From: Deltaproteobacteria bacterium
GTDB lineage: Bacteria > Desulfobacterota > Desulfobacteria > Desulfobacterales > Desulfatirhabdiaceae
Length of the DNA: 15,886 nt
Direction of reading: 5' to 3'
Assembly: GCA_026388755.1 (NCBI GenBank)
Contig: JAPLJE010000453.1
Coordinates: forward strand, 1 to 15,886
Shown here: positions 7,584-14,552 of the stretch, piece after piece
Numbering within the stretch: the stretch's first letter is position 1
Layout of the letters: each line of letters starts with the position of its first letter
Notes under the pieces: model-generated
What the model was told of the DNA's origin: nothing
Seen by the model: only the letters and a program-made list of their open reading frames with translations
Database searches by the model: none
Translations under genes and position numbers: made by a program

Positions 7584-8591
7584 ATGAGTGAATTTGTAAA
7601 AGACGAATACTTTAAAATTGACCCTGAACCACATCTTGTAGGGAATATGGAATTGGTGAACCATTTCCCTGGGGTTCAGATGTGGTGGCGGGCCATCGCA
7701 GCTATCCAACGTCCATTAATAACCGGGACTCCTCCTGAACTATTTGTGGGCATGGAACCCTGGGAAATGGAGAAATCAACTGATCCCAACAATCTTTTAA
7801 AGGCGATGGACAAATATGGCGTAGATATCGCATGCCTCCTGCCGGAATCCATGATGGATACTACCGGATATACCAGCCGTTGGTGCACCAATGGCGAAAT
7901 GGCCAAAATTGTGGAATCGAATCCGAATCGCTTCATGTACCAGCCCAATGTCTCCCCGATTAAACACAAAGGGGTGAAAAATACCATTTGGGAGCTGGAA
8001 TACTGGGTAAAGGAAAAAGGGGCAAAGATATTCAAATTTTATCCTCCGGAAGACACTTATATCAATGACGCGGATCTGTGGCCCTTTTACCAGAAAGCCC
8101 AGGAACTCGGTATTGTGTTAGACATCCATACTGGTTTCTGCTGGGTGCCTCCGGGGAAAAGCAAATATGCCCTTCCGATTTATATTGATGATGTGGCGCG
8201 GGATTTTCCGGATTTAAAGATTAATGCCTTCCACATGGGATATCCTTATTGCGATGATTTGAACATGATCGCTATGGGGCATCCCAATGTCTATGTTTGT
8301 CTGAGTCTGCTCGTCCCCTGGGCTGCAAGCGCGCCAAGAAAATTCGCCAAAATCATCGGTGAAGCCCTCCGCTGGGTGGGACCGGACAAGATTATCTGGG
8401 GAACCGATTACGCCGGTTATGGCGCACAGATCCGGGGAGCAGTGATGGGTTTACGAGAATTTCAAATTCCAGAAGATATGCAAAAAAATTATGGTTATCC
8501 GGCCATAACAGATGAAGACAGAAAAAAAATATTTGGTGGAAATCTAGCGCGACTGCTCAATGTAAATACGACCAAACGAAGAATTAAATAA
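7584..8591 (+). CDS. Amidohydrolase-2 family metal-dependent hydrolase or decarboxylase
   Basis: A 335-residue TIM-barrel protein of the amidohydrolase-2/ACMSD-like family, whose members decarboxylate aromatic or unsaturated acids or hydrolyse C-C/C-N bonds with Zn or Mn. The metal ligands are visible: Glu15 and His17 in DPEPHLV (the E-x-H form seen in gamma-resorcylate decarboxylase rather than H-x-H), His182 in DIHTGF, His217 in AFHMGYP and Asp275 in IWGTDYAG. The C-terminus KKIFGGNLARLLNV is the usual family ending. No signal peptide is present, so it is cytoplasmic. A near-perfect AAGGAGGT lies at 7572-7579, five bases before the ATG. It begins 69 bases after the ligase's restored stop and 22 bases before the next gene. 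A ring hydrolysis or decarboxylation step is inferred; the substrate is unknown. Confidence 0.85.
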   Translation: MSEFVKDEYFKIDPEPHLVGNMELVNHFPGVQMWWRAIAAIQRPLITGTPPELFVGMEPWEMEKSTDPNNLLKAMDKYGVDIACLLPESMMDTTGYTSRWCTNGEMAKIVESNPNRFMYQPNVSPIKHKGVKNTIWELEYWVKEKGAKIFKFYPPEDTYINDADLWPFYQKAQELGIVLDIHTGFCWVPPGKSKYALPIYIDDVARDFPDLKINAFHMGYPYCDDLNMIAMGHPNVYVCLSLLVPWAASAPRKFAKIIGEALRWVGPDKIIWGTDYAGYGAQIRGAVMGLREFQIPEDMQKNYGYPAITDEDRKKIFGGNLARLLNVNTTKRRIK

Positions 8592-8612
8592 ATTATTTTC
8601 AAGGAGAACATT

Positions 8613-9965
8613 TTGACAAAAAAATTCGAACATCTTTCAAAACCGATTAAAATCGGCCCCTTTGAACTTAAGAATCGAATGGTATTAGCTCCCATGAATG
8701 AAACAATGTCCGGGGTTAACGGCGAAGCCACTGAGCAAATGCTCTCTTATTTCGCAGCCCGCGCCAAAGGCGGAGCAGCTTTAGTGAGTACCGGCGCGAT
8801 TATGGGAACCCGCCTGGGCTCGGAATTTGTCTGGGGGCGAAACCTTTATTGTTTCCATCCCGGACACCTCCAGGGCCTGGGGATGCTGACGGACAGGATT
8901 CATTATTTCGGTTCCAGAGCTGCAGCTCAGATGACCATCGGATTTGGCAGACAGGGGCATTCCTATGATCACACCCAAATAGCTCCGGCCGCTACTGGCG
9001 GGCTTCCGTATGAAATTACATTGGATAAATCTCCTAAAGGTGTTGTTGATGCATACCGGTTTTCGGAATATTCGAGATATTTTATGACAGGACAGATGAC
9101 CCGGGAAATGCCTATTGATGAAATCCATAAGGAGCAAAAAGAATTTGCGGAAAGCTGCCAACTCGCTGTGATTGCAGGGTTTGATGTGATCGAGATTCAT
9201 GCGCCTCACGGATATCTGGAGCATCAGTTTCTTTCACCCCTGTCCAATAAACGCACAGATATGTATGGTGGCGAATGGCGTAATCGGAAGCGGTTTTTAA
9301 ATGAGGTCATGGAGCAGATTCGATATGCATGTCCTGGTGTCGCCGTCGGAGTAAGGATCAGCGCAGAAGAGCATATGGAAGGTGGATTGACCGAAGATGA
9401 AATGATCGATGTGGCAAAAGACTTAGAAGCCCGGGGGGCTGACTATATCAGTCTGTCAGACGGAGCTGGCTATGAGGAAGGTGGGCATTTGATTACTGAC
9501 ATGGATCGTTCAAAACATATTCCTGAACATGGTGGAGCCTTTAAAAAAGCGTTAAAGATTCCAGTTATTGTTTCGTCCCAGCATGACCCTATCAAAATTG
9601 ATGCAAACATTGCCGCCGGCAAATATGATATCCAGGCCATGGGTCGGCAACTCTTTATTGACCCAGAATATCCAAATAAAGTGATTGAAGGCCGAGAGAA
9701 GGGCATTATCCGGTGCAAGCGCTGCAACACATGTTTGATGCGTTGCCTGGCCGGTCTAGTGCCTGCGTGCCCAGACAACCCGAACCTAGGGCGGGAATAT
9801 GTAATGGATGAATATAAAATCGGACCCTGGCAGCCCCATGAATCGATTCTTCCAGAAGGGTTGATGCGGGCCAATATGCCGGCGTTAAACCGACCGTGGT
9901 GGAAGCGAGAGCTTGATGAGATTGAAGAAAACTGGCGGCCACTGCAGGGAAGAACCAGCAGGTAA
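8613..9965 (+). CDS. Old Yellow Enzyme family FMN/4Fe-4S oxidoreductase without NAD(P)H domain
   Basis: An FMN-dependent ene-reductase-type protein of 450 residues. It starts with TTG, supported by AAGGAGA at 8601-8607. The TIM barrel is clear: IGPFELKNRMVLAPMN (14-29), the active-site pair in HAPHGYLEHQFLSPLSNKR (196-214), VGVRIS, and DIQAMGRQLFIDPEYPNK (339-356). A cysteine cluster follows (C368, C371, C374 and C386, i.e. C-x2-C-x2-C-x11-C, plus C378), which matches the 4Fe-4S site of trimethylamine dehydrogenase and 2,4-dienoyl-CoA reductase. Those enzymes go on for about 250 residues with a flavin/NAD(P)H domain; here the protein ends 64 residues after the cluster. Electrons must come from or go to a separate partner. 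Likely role: reduction or oxidation of an enone or dienoyl-CoA intermediate. Confidence 0.88.
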   Translation: MTKKFEHLSKPIKIGPFELKNRMVLAPMNETMSGVNGEATEQMLSYFAARAKGGAALVSTGAIMGTRLGSEFVWGRNLYCFHPGHLQGLGMLTDRIHYFGSRAAAQMTIGFGRQGHSYDHTQIAPAATGGLPYEITLDKSPKGVVDAYRFSEYSRYFMTGQMTREMPIDEIHKEQKEFAESCQLAVIAGFDVIEIHAPHGYLEHQFLSPLSNKRTDMYGGEWRNRKRFLNEVMEQIRYACPGVAVGVRISAEEHMEGGLTEDEMIDVAKDLEARGADYISLSDGAGYEEGGHLITDMDRSKHIPEHGGAFKKALKIPVIVSSQHDPIKIDANIAAGKYDIQAMGRQLFIDPEYPNKVIEGREKGIIRCKRCNTCLMRCLAGLVPACPDNPNLGREYVMDEYKIGPWQPHESILPEGLMRANMPALNRPWWKRELDEIEENWRPLQGRTSR

Positions 9966-9970
9966 CATCT

Positions 9971-10813
9971 ATGAAAAATTCCGATCAATTACTTTCCGGA
10001 AAAACAGCTTTGGTTACAGGTGCATCCCGGGGGCTTGGGCGAGCTATTGCCTTAGCCCTCGCCAAAGCTGGAGCTAATGTCGCGGTTACTGATCTTCTGA
10101 TTGAAAACGAAGCGGTTGATAAAGAAAAATTGGCTGAATATGGACTGCTCGCCTCTTATTTCAGTGAAACAGAAAATGTTCGGACGCTTTCAACCGCCGA
10201 CGAAATAGAGAAATTCGGGTCCAGGAGCTTAGGTATAAAAATGGATGTTACCAATTCGGATGACATTCAAAAAGCTATCGCTCAAACGACGGACAAACTC
10301 GGAAGCATCGACATACTCATCAACAACGCCGGCGTGATGGACAATATGGCAATGCTTGAATATCAAACTGAGAAGATGTGGGAGCGGGATCTCAACGTGA
10401 ACTTAACCGGGGCCTTCAACTGCATCCGGGCTGTCTGGCAGCAAATGAAACAAAAAAAGTGGGGGCGTATAATCAATATATCTTCTTTTGTGGGTCTAAG
10501 CGGCGCATTTGCCCAACCAGGATACGGAGCATCCAAAGCCGGCCTGATCGGACTTACGAGATCTGTGGCATTGGAGGGTGCCAAAAATGGCATAACCGTC
10601 AATGCTGTTTTGCCAGGATTTATTGAAACAGAAGCTGTTAAGCTGCATGATCCTAAAATGATTGATCGGATTAGGGCGCGAACGCCGATGAAACGTATGG
10701 GCACACCTGAAGAAATTACACCATTAGTCGTTTTTCTGGCAAGTGATGGTGCAAGTTTCATTACAGGAGCTGCCATCCCGGTAACTGGAGGTGCGGATCT
10801 GTTTGTTTTTTAA
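9971..10813 (+). CDS. Short-chain dehydrogenase/reductase (SDR)
   Basis: An NAD(P)-dependent alcohol/ketone oxidoreductase of the classical SDR type with 280 residues. The Rossmann nucleotide motif is TGASRGLG (16-23), the structural motif NNAG lies at 118-121, and the catalytic set is Ser171/Ser172, Tyr185 and Lys189 (YGASK). The ending ASFITGAAIPVTGGAD is typical of FabG-like proteins. Residues 44-85 carry an insertion of about 15-20 residues between beta-2 and the MDVTN strand compared with FabG, a region near the cofactor's adenine ribose. It starts six bases after the preceding stop with only a weak AGG site, so translational coupling is likely. It is the last intact gene of the operon. 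A 3-hydroxyacyl-CoA or ring-alcohol substrate is inferred. Confidence 0.9.
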   Translation: MKNSDQLLSGKTALVTGASRGLGRAIALALAKAGANVAVTDLLIENEAVDKEKLAEYGLLASYFSETENVRTLSTADEIEKFGSRSLGIKMDVTNSDDIQKAIAQTTDKLGSIDILINNAGVMDNMAMLEYQTEKMWERDLNVNLTGAFNCIRAVWQQMKQKKWGRIINISSFVGLSGAFAQPGYGASKAGLIGLTRSVALEGAKNGITVNAVLPGFIETEAVKLHDPKMIDRIRARTPMKRMGTPEEITPLVVFLASDGASFITGAAIPVTGGADLFVF

Positions 10814-10911
10814 GTCAGGATAGGTGATTAGCAAGATTGTTTATAATACCAATAGATTTCAATTTGTTGCTCTTAACTGATCTATCATTAATAAGTGCAG
10901 AAGAAGATATC

Positions 10912-11088
10912 ATGGCAAACAGCAATGAAATGATGGCATTGTCCAAATCATTTTCCCGCCTGGAAGAAGAAAGGGTTTATCAGATCATTGACAATTATCT
11001 GGAAAAGAACGGCAATCCTTTAATGATTGTAAATGCTTTATCAAACGGCATGCAGGAAGTTGGACAGTTATTCAAGAATGATGAGTAA
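10912..11088 (+). pseudogene. Corrinoid-protein cap-domain fragment
   Basis: Methyltransferase corrinoid proteins (MtbC/MtaC type) have an N-terminal four-helix cap followed by a B12-binding domain with DxHxxG. The 58 codons from the ATG at 10912 match only the cap: VYQIIDNYLEKNGNPLMIVN and ALSNGMQEVGQLFKNDE. The TAA falls exactly where the family continues with the conserved (E)YFLxEL segment. No B12-binding sequence follows; instead the remnant of a receiver domain appears. A longer frame starting at 10837 adds a hydrophobic, unrelated N-terminus and is less likely. A TATAAT at 10842-10847 could be a -10 box but has no good -35. Regarded as a truncated, non-functional gene. Confidence 0.65.
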
Positions 11089-11096
11089 GCACTTAA

Positions 11097-11186
11097 GGAT
11101 TTCTCATCCAGCCCGTGACAACAGGTGATCTCGCCACGATGCTTAGAAACATGCTGGAAGAGTCAAAAAGCTCGACTTTTGAATAG
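11097..11186 (+). pseudogene. Remnant of a response-regulator receiver domain C-terminus
   Basis: The frame gga-ttt-ctc from 11097 to the TAG at 11184-11186 reads GFLIQPVTTGDLATMLRNML and EESKSSTFE. This resembles the end of a receiver domain (the conserved K-P of beta-5/alpha-5, here Q-P, then an amphipathic helix), as at the end of hybrid histidine kinases. Only about 29 codons remain, so it is debris, probably joined by deletion to the corrinoid-protein fragment just upstream. The conserved Lys is Gln here. Confidence 0.45.
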
Positions 11187-11348
11187 TTATCCTATTCTTG
11201 AGTTCTGAGGAGGTCCAATTTTATTAACATTACATGATGAATAAACTAATGTCTAAATAAAGATTAAAGACTCGAAAACCTCCAAAAACCATACAATCTG
11301 TCAGTCCAGCGGACAGTTAGGGGATTCCGCTGACGTTATCGCAAGACA

Positions 11349-11385
11349 AAACATTAGACAAAATAATCCATTCTGTCTAATGTTT
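11349..11385. repeat. Perfect 12-bp inverted repeat (dispersed repeat, copy 2)
   Basis: AAACATTAGACA (11349-11360) and TGTCTAATGTTT (11374-11385) are exact reverse complements around a 13-base loop. The A-rich left and T-rich right flanks could let it act as a weak two-way terminator. Its inner 30 bases match the imperfect palindrome at 805-834 at 23 positions, so a shared mobile-element origin is also possible. The DNA from 11187 to 11348 holds nothing else I recognise apart from a short AGCGGA/TCCGCT inverted repeat near 11310-11335. Confidence 0.55.
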
Positions 11386-11405
11386 CTTGAGGTAGGCATT
11401 GTGTT

Positions 11406-11720
11406 TCACCCATGTGTATGGGAATTGTCGGTTTGCACAACTGCCAGATCAGGACGCACCAGCGCGGGCTGATAACTGTGCAGAAGGTCGGCGGTTTTCT
11501 GTGCGTGTGATACTGCGGTAAAGATCACCCACTTATCCTCTTTAAAAATCTTCCGCCATAAAGCGACAAAGACCGAAGGATCTCTATTGTATCGGGCGTT
11601 ATGCCAATATCGGCGCACAAAAAGGCCTCGCCGATTTCTGCGACAAGTTCCTCCATTGCATAACCTTCATCACCACATTTCATCTACTTTCCGGCTTCCC
11701 AGATGCCGCGGAAGCTCTTT
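11406..11720 (-). pseudogene. ArdC-like antirestriction/zincin protein remnant
   Basis: ArdC-type proteins of plasmids and conjugative elements bind ssDNA through an N-terminal DUF1738 domain and carry a C-terminal zincin-like peptidase domain. On the minus strand, pieces of that C-terminal domain appear in shifted frames. One piece is KELPRHLGSRKVDEMW (from about 11720), perhaps the decayed HExxH helix. Another is GDEGYAMEELVAEIGEAFLC ADIGITP (about 11661-11581). The last is LWRKIFKEDKWVIFTAVSHA QKTADLLHSY, in the open frame ending at 11406. The second and third pieces match the conserved YAxEELVAElgaAFLc and LKeDkraIftAAshAqkAaDyL segments. At least two frame changes and the missing N-terminus show that the gene is dead. 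Confidence 0.65.
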
Positions 11721-11765
11721 CGGGCAATGACAGATTCAGGTACTAAAGCAAGTTATAGATATTTA

Positions 11766-11795
11766 TTGCATGTTATTCGTATAAGGCAGTATAAA
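11766..11795 (+). promoter_or_regulatory. Possible sigma-70 promoter for the AAA-ATPase remnant
   Basis: TTGCAT (11766-11771), an 18-base spacer and TATAAA (11790-11795) lie 33 bases upstream of the ATPase ATG, with GGAGGG at 11818-11823 as the ribosome-binding site. A similar string, ATTGCAT..TATTCGTATAA, also occurs at about 301-319 in the first AT-rich island. Confidence 0.4.
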
Positions 11796-11828
11796 TGAAA
11801 ATAAATTACTATAAATCGGAGGGACGTC

Positions 11829-12435
11829 ATGGACAAGATAAAGAATCCATTCTAGCCGGGCGCAGGATCTCCACCGCCGGAACTGGCTGGGCGCGACGGT
11901 GTTTTGGAACAGGCCCGCGTTCTCCTCGGTCGTGTGCGGCATAAACGCGCTGAGAAAAGTATTCTCCTGACGGGTCTGCGTGGTGTTGGCAAGACCGTTC
12001 TGCTCAACGAGATCGAACGGTCTGCTCAAGCTGAAGAATACCGCACCATCTTTATCGAAGCATATGAGGATAAACATTTGGCGACGCTTTTAGCTCCCCA
12101 CCTGCGGCGCCTGCTCTATGACCTGGACCGGGTTAAAGGCGCGGGGGATAAAGTTCGGCCTCACGCCTCGGGAAAAAGATTACCTCCGCGCCATGGCGCA
12201 TCTTGGAACCGGTCCATATAGAACGGGCGATATTGCCGCAGCCCTTAGTGAAAAGATTACCGCCCTTGGCCCGATGCGTTCCGGTCTCATCAAGAAGGGG
12301 ATGATTTATAGTCCTGCACATGGTGACATGGCATTTACAGTCCCGCTTTTTGATGAGTTCATGCGCCGTGCCATACCCGAGTTCCATCCGAAGGCCAGGA
12401 AGACCCCTTCTGCAAAAGAGAAGCACAAACCATGA
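11829..12435 (+). pseudogene. AAA-family ATPase with nonsense codon and large internal deletion
   Basis: The family consists of about 380-400-residue STAND/ORC-like ATPases with a C-terminal winged helix, common in genomic islands; their role is not well defined. From the ATG at 11829 the product reads MDKIKNPF, TAG at 11853-11855, then PGAGSPPPELAGRDGVLEQA and the Walker A GLRGVGKTVL, up to LLYDLDRVKGAGDKVR near 12155. The sequence then continues in another frame with the C-terminal domain FGLTPREKDYLRAMAHLGTG, the HTH-like GDIAAALSEKITALGPMRSG and the ending FTVPLFDEFMRRAIPEF. Walker B, the sensor motifs and most of the lid (roughly 190-200 codons) are missing. The good ribosome-binding site shows that this was once a real gene start. 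Stop codon, deletion and frameshift make it non-functional. Confidence 0.75.
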
Positions 12436-12541
12436 CCATCATCAGACAACGCCGCTTTGTCGCGCTGATGGATCAATTCATGTCGTGGCATCCCATTTCA
12501 TCGGAGATTCAGCTTCGCAGCAGGACAAAAGCGGGCCGTCA

Positions 12542-12763
12542 TTACCAGAGGATCTTCACGCCATATTCGGAGAAGCTGCTGTCCGCCGATACAATCGTCA
12601 GTTTATCCGAAATTGCCTGAGCAATCAGCAGACGATCAAACGGATCCCGGTGGTGAAACGGCAGCTTCTCGATTTTTGCCGCATGCCGTAATTCGATGTT
12701 CAACAGCAATAAACCGTTGGCCGCCAGTTGCTCCGACACGAAACGATCAGTGAATGTTTTCAC
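12542..12763 (-). pseudogene. VapC-type PIN-domain toxin, C-terminal fragment
   Basis: PIN-domain toxins are Mg-dependent RNases of type II toxin-antitoxin systems, usually about 125-130 residues. The 73-residue minus-strand frame matches the C-terminal half: LPFHHRDPFDRLLIAQA, then IVSADSSFSEYGVKILW and a stop. Acidic residues Asp40, Asp43 and Asp61 fit the third and fourth metal-ligand positions. The N-terminal half with the first catalytic Asp (LLLDTHxxLW) is absent: the frame is open upstream only to a TGA some 25 codons before, with no toxin-like sequence. The GTG at 12763 is unlikely to be a genuine start. No clear antitoxin gene remains. It lies against the ATPase fragment in the same decayed island. 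Confidence 0.7.
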
Positions 12764-12934
12764 TTCTTGGCGGCATGATGTGCGGAATATTCAATGAGCC
12801 CCGCGAGGTGACGGATAGCAGGCTACATTTCATACCAGGCGACGAAACAACTCCCCTGAAAATCATCATTCGCCTTGATCGTTCCGGATATACATGCTAA
12901 TCGAATATGTTATCTTTTATTCGGAGGAGAGCCA

Positions 12935-13474
12935 ATGTTAAAAAACACAACAGACAGTTACGGTTTGATTGCCCGTCTTTTTCACTGGATTATTTTCGTG
13001 ATGGTCATCAGCATTATCATCGGGGGAAATATCGCCGCAGATATGCCAAGCGGACCCGACAAATCGCAACTGATCGGCATGCATAAGTCGCTTGGTTTTA
13101 CGATTCTGGTCCTGGTGGTGCTGCGTCTGCTATGGCGATTTACAAATCCGCGCCCGCGCGATCTGGGAACCAGCAGGATTGAGAACAAACTGGGGCACGC
13201 CATGCACATCTTCCTGTACATCCTGCTGCTGTCACAACCCACTATCGGGATACTGATGTCGCAGTCCTTCGGTCATCCGGTTTACCCCTTTGATTTGTTT
13301 AAAGTGCCGACTTTTGTTAATGACAATATCCGGCTGGGGAAAATGCTGCTTGAAATCCACGAGACACTCTGGGTTGTGCTGGCAATATCCGTGGGGTTTC
13401 ATGCCGCCGCCGCGCTGAAACATCATTTTATTGAAAAAAACCGGACGCTCATGCGCATGATTCTGGGCAAATGA
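12935..13474 (+). CDS. Cytochrome b561 family protein
   Basis: A di-heme b-type cytochrome of the inner membrane (bacterial CybB family) that shuttles electrons between quinol and periplasmic or membrane partners. From the ATG at 12935, preceded by GGAGGAG, it has 179 residues; an upstream ATG at 12875 lacks a ribosome-binding site. There are four hydrophobic segments: about 15-33 (LFHWIIFVMVISIIIGG), 50-70 (HKSLGFTILVLVVLRLLW), 90-110 (HIFLYILLLSQPTIGIL) and 145-165 (ETLWVVLAISVGFHAAAA). Candidate heme ligands are His17, His50, the His of LEIHETLW and the His of VGFHAAAALKHHF. This is the first gene of an apparent three-gene set with the 58-aa and MBL proteins. Superoxide:quinone oxidoreductase activity is known for E. 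coli CybB; the role here is open. Confidence 0.88.
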   Translation: MLKNTTDSYGLIARLFHWIIFVMVISIIIGGNIAADMPSGPDKSQLIGMHKSLGFTILVLVVLRLLWRFTNPRPRDLGTSRIENKLGHAMHIFLYILLLSQPTIGILMSQSFGHPVYPFDLFKVPTFVNDNIRLGKMLLEIHETLWVVLAISVGFHAAAALKHHFIEKNRTLMRMILGK

Positions 13475-13520
13475 AGAAGTCAGAAAACAGAAGTTCGAAT
13501 AATTACGCTGCAGGACAGCA

Positions 13521-13697
13521 ATGACTTATAATTTTGATCCTGACAGATGGTATGATATTGAGATTGGCCACCTTGAGTTGCTTCGTCAATCTGGAAAAAT
13601 CACAGAGCCGGAATTCATGCAATGCCTGGAAGGACTCGATAGCCGGCATAAAGATATGTGGAACCGGCTGGATGGAACCTATCGGCTTCCACATTGA
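13521..13697 (+). CDS. Conserved small hypothetical protein (58 aa)
   Basis: A short acidic, soluble protein beginning MTYNFDPDRWYDIEIGHLEL and ending WNRLDGTYRLPH. It has no signal peptide or membrane segment. Two predicted helices, around residues 14-25 and 31-50, contain regularly spaced charged and hydrophobic residues (GKITEPEFMQCLEGLDSRHK) and could form a helical hairpin or coiled coil. I do not know a function; the pattern 'FDPDRWYD...L...G.I...EF...L..LD.R...MW.RLDGTY.LP' looks familiar as a small conserved hypothetical. A modest AGGA site lies six bases before the ATG. It sits between and in line with cytochrome b561 and the MBL-fold gene, 46 and 37 bases from them, so co-transcription is likely. 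Confidence 0.6.
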   Translation: MTYNFDPDRWYDIEIGHLELLRQSGKITEPEFMQCLEGLDSRHKDMWNRLDGTYRLPH

Positions 13698-13734
13698 TAT
13701 ACGGTAATAACGAAACCATTATTCAGGGAGGGAA

Positions 13735-14496
13735 ATGAAAATGAGTACACATCCAAAGACAATAACCGTATATGCCGTTATGGGCCTGACCATAGCCGCA
13801 GGTATTCTGGCAGCCGGAAACATATCCGCATCCGGAGGTACTGAATTGTCGTCAGAAACCGCCCGGATGACCTCTATGATTCACTGGCTGGGTCATGACA
13901 GTTTCCGGATTGACGGAGACGGGATTGTTATCTATATCGATCCGTATAAAATCACGGGTGGGCCCAAAGCCGATCTGATCCTGATCACCCACGATCACAA
14001 AGATCATGCCTCTCCGGAAGATGTCGCAAAAATACAAGGCAGTGATACGGTAATTGTTGCCGCTTCGGCGGCTGCCGAAAAATTTTCGGGTCAGATCCAG
14101 ACCGTTAAGCCCGGAGACAAACTAAATATCAAGGGAATTCCCATCGAGACGGTTCCGGCATACAACACCAACAAGTTTCGCAGCCCGGGAGTGCCGTTCC
14201 ATCCCCCGAAATCCGGTTATGTCGGCTACATCCTGACGGTAAAGGGAATCCGGATCTATCACGCCGGTGATACGGATGCGATTCCGGAGATGAAATCCGT
14301 TCACTGTGATGTGGCACTGCTTCCGGTCAGCGGGATATACGTCATGACCGCGGAAGAAGCGGCAAGCGCCGCAGCGATGATCCACACCAAACTGGCCATT
14401 CCCATGCATGTCGGAAAAGGCGTTGGCAGCCTGGGAGACGCCGAGCGGTTCAAGGCGCTGTCATCGGTTCCTGCCATCATTCTGCCGATGGAATAA
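13735..14496 (+). CDS. Exported metallo-beta-lactamase-fold hydrolase (UlaG/UPF0173-like)
   Basis: A 253-residue protein with an N-terminal signal peptide or membrane anchor: hydrophobic TVYAVMGLTIAAGILAAG at 11-28, possible cleavage after AGNISA near 33. The mature part is a compact MBL domain of the Lactamase_B_3 type. It shows IHWLGHDSFRI, the metal motif ITHDHKDH (His86, His88, Asp90, His91), the turn HAGDTD (His176, Asp179) and IPMHVG (His225). These residues support a binuclear metal site; substrates in this family vary and cannot be named here. GGGAGGG at 13726-13732 is very close to the first ATG, and the second ATG at 13741 has better spacing, so the product may start two codons later. 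Export to the periplasm beside a membrane cytochrome suggests an envelope role. Confidence 0.85.
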   Translation: MKMSTHPKTITVYAVMGLTIAAGILAAGNISASGGTELSSETARMTSMIHWLGHDSFRIDGDGIVIYIDPYKITGGPKADLILITHDHKDHASPEDVAKIQGSDTVIVAASAAAEKFSGQIQTVKPGDKLNIKGIPIETVPAYNTNKFRSPGVPFHPPKSGYVGYILTVKGIRIYHAGDTDAIPEMKSVHCDVALLPVSGIYVMTAEEAASAAAMIHTKLAIPMHVGKGVGSLGDAERFKALSSVPAIILPME

Positions 14497-14519
14497 TCGA
14501 AATCACGCCTCGTATCAAC

Positions 14520-14552
14520 GGATCCGGCGAGACTCTCCGCCTCACCGGATCC
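14520..14552. terminator. Hairpin between convergent genes, probable bidirectional terminator
   Basis: GGATCCGG (14520-14527) and CCGGATCC (14545-14552) form a perfect 8-bp stem. An inner GGC-GAG/CTC-C-GCC pairing lengthens it. It begins 24 bases after the MBL stop and overlaps the last codons of the opposing Hsp70-like gene. A TTTTT run follows about nine bases later on the plus strand; the minus strand has no T-run directly after it. Confidence 0.5.

Noticed and set aside
12432..12620. 62-residue plus-strand frame starting with an ATGA overlap after the ATPase fragment
   Set aside because: Its second half is antisense to the VapC coding sequence and the first half resembles nothing I recognise; it is probably chance within decayed DNA.
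12764..12826. Minus-strand frame ending IRHLAGLIEYSAHHAAKK with its TGA overlapping the GTG of the VapC fragment, like an antitoxin tail
   Set aside because: The downstream toxin lacks its N-terminal half, so the overlap cannot be an authentic antitoxin-toxin junction, and the peptide matches no antitoxin I know.
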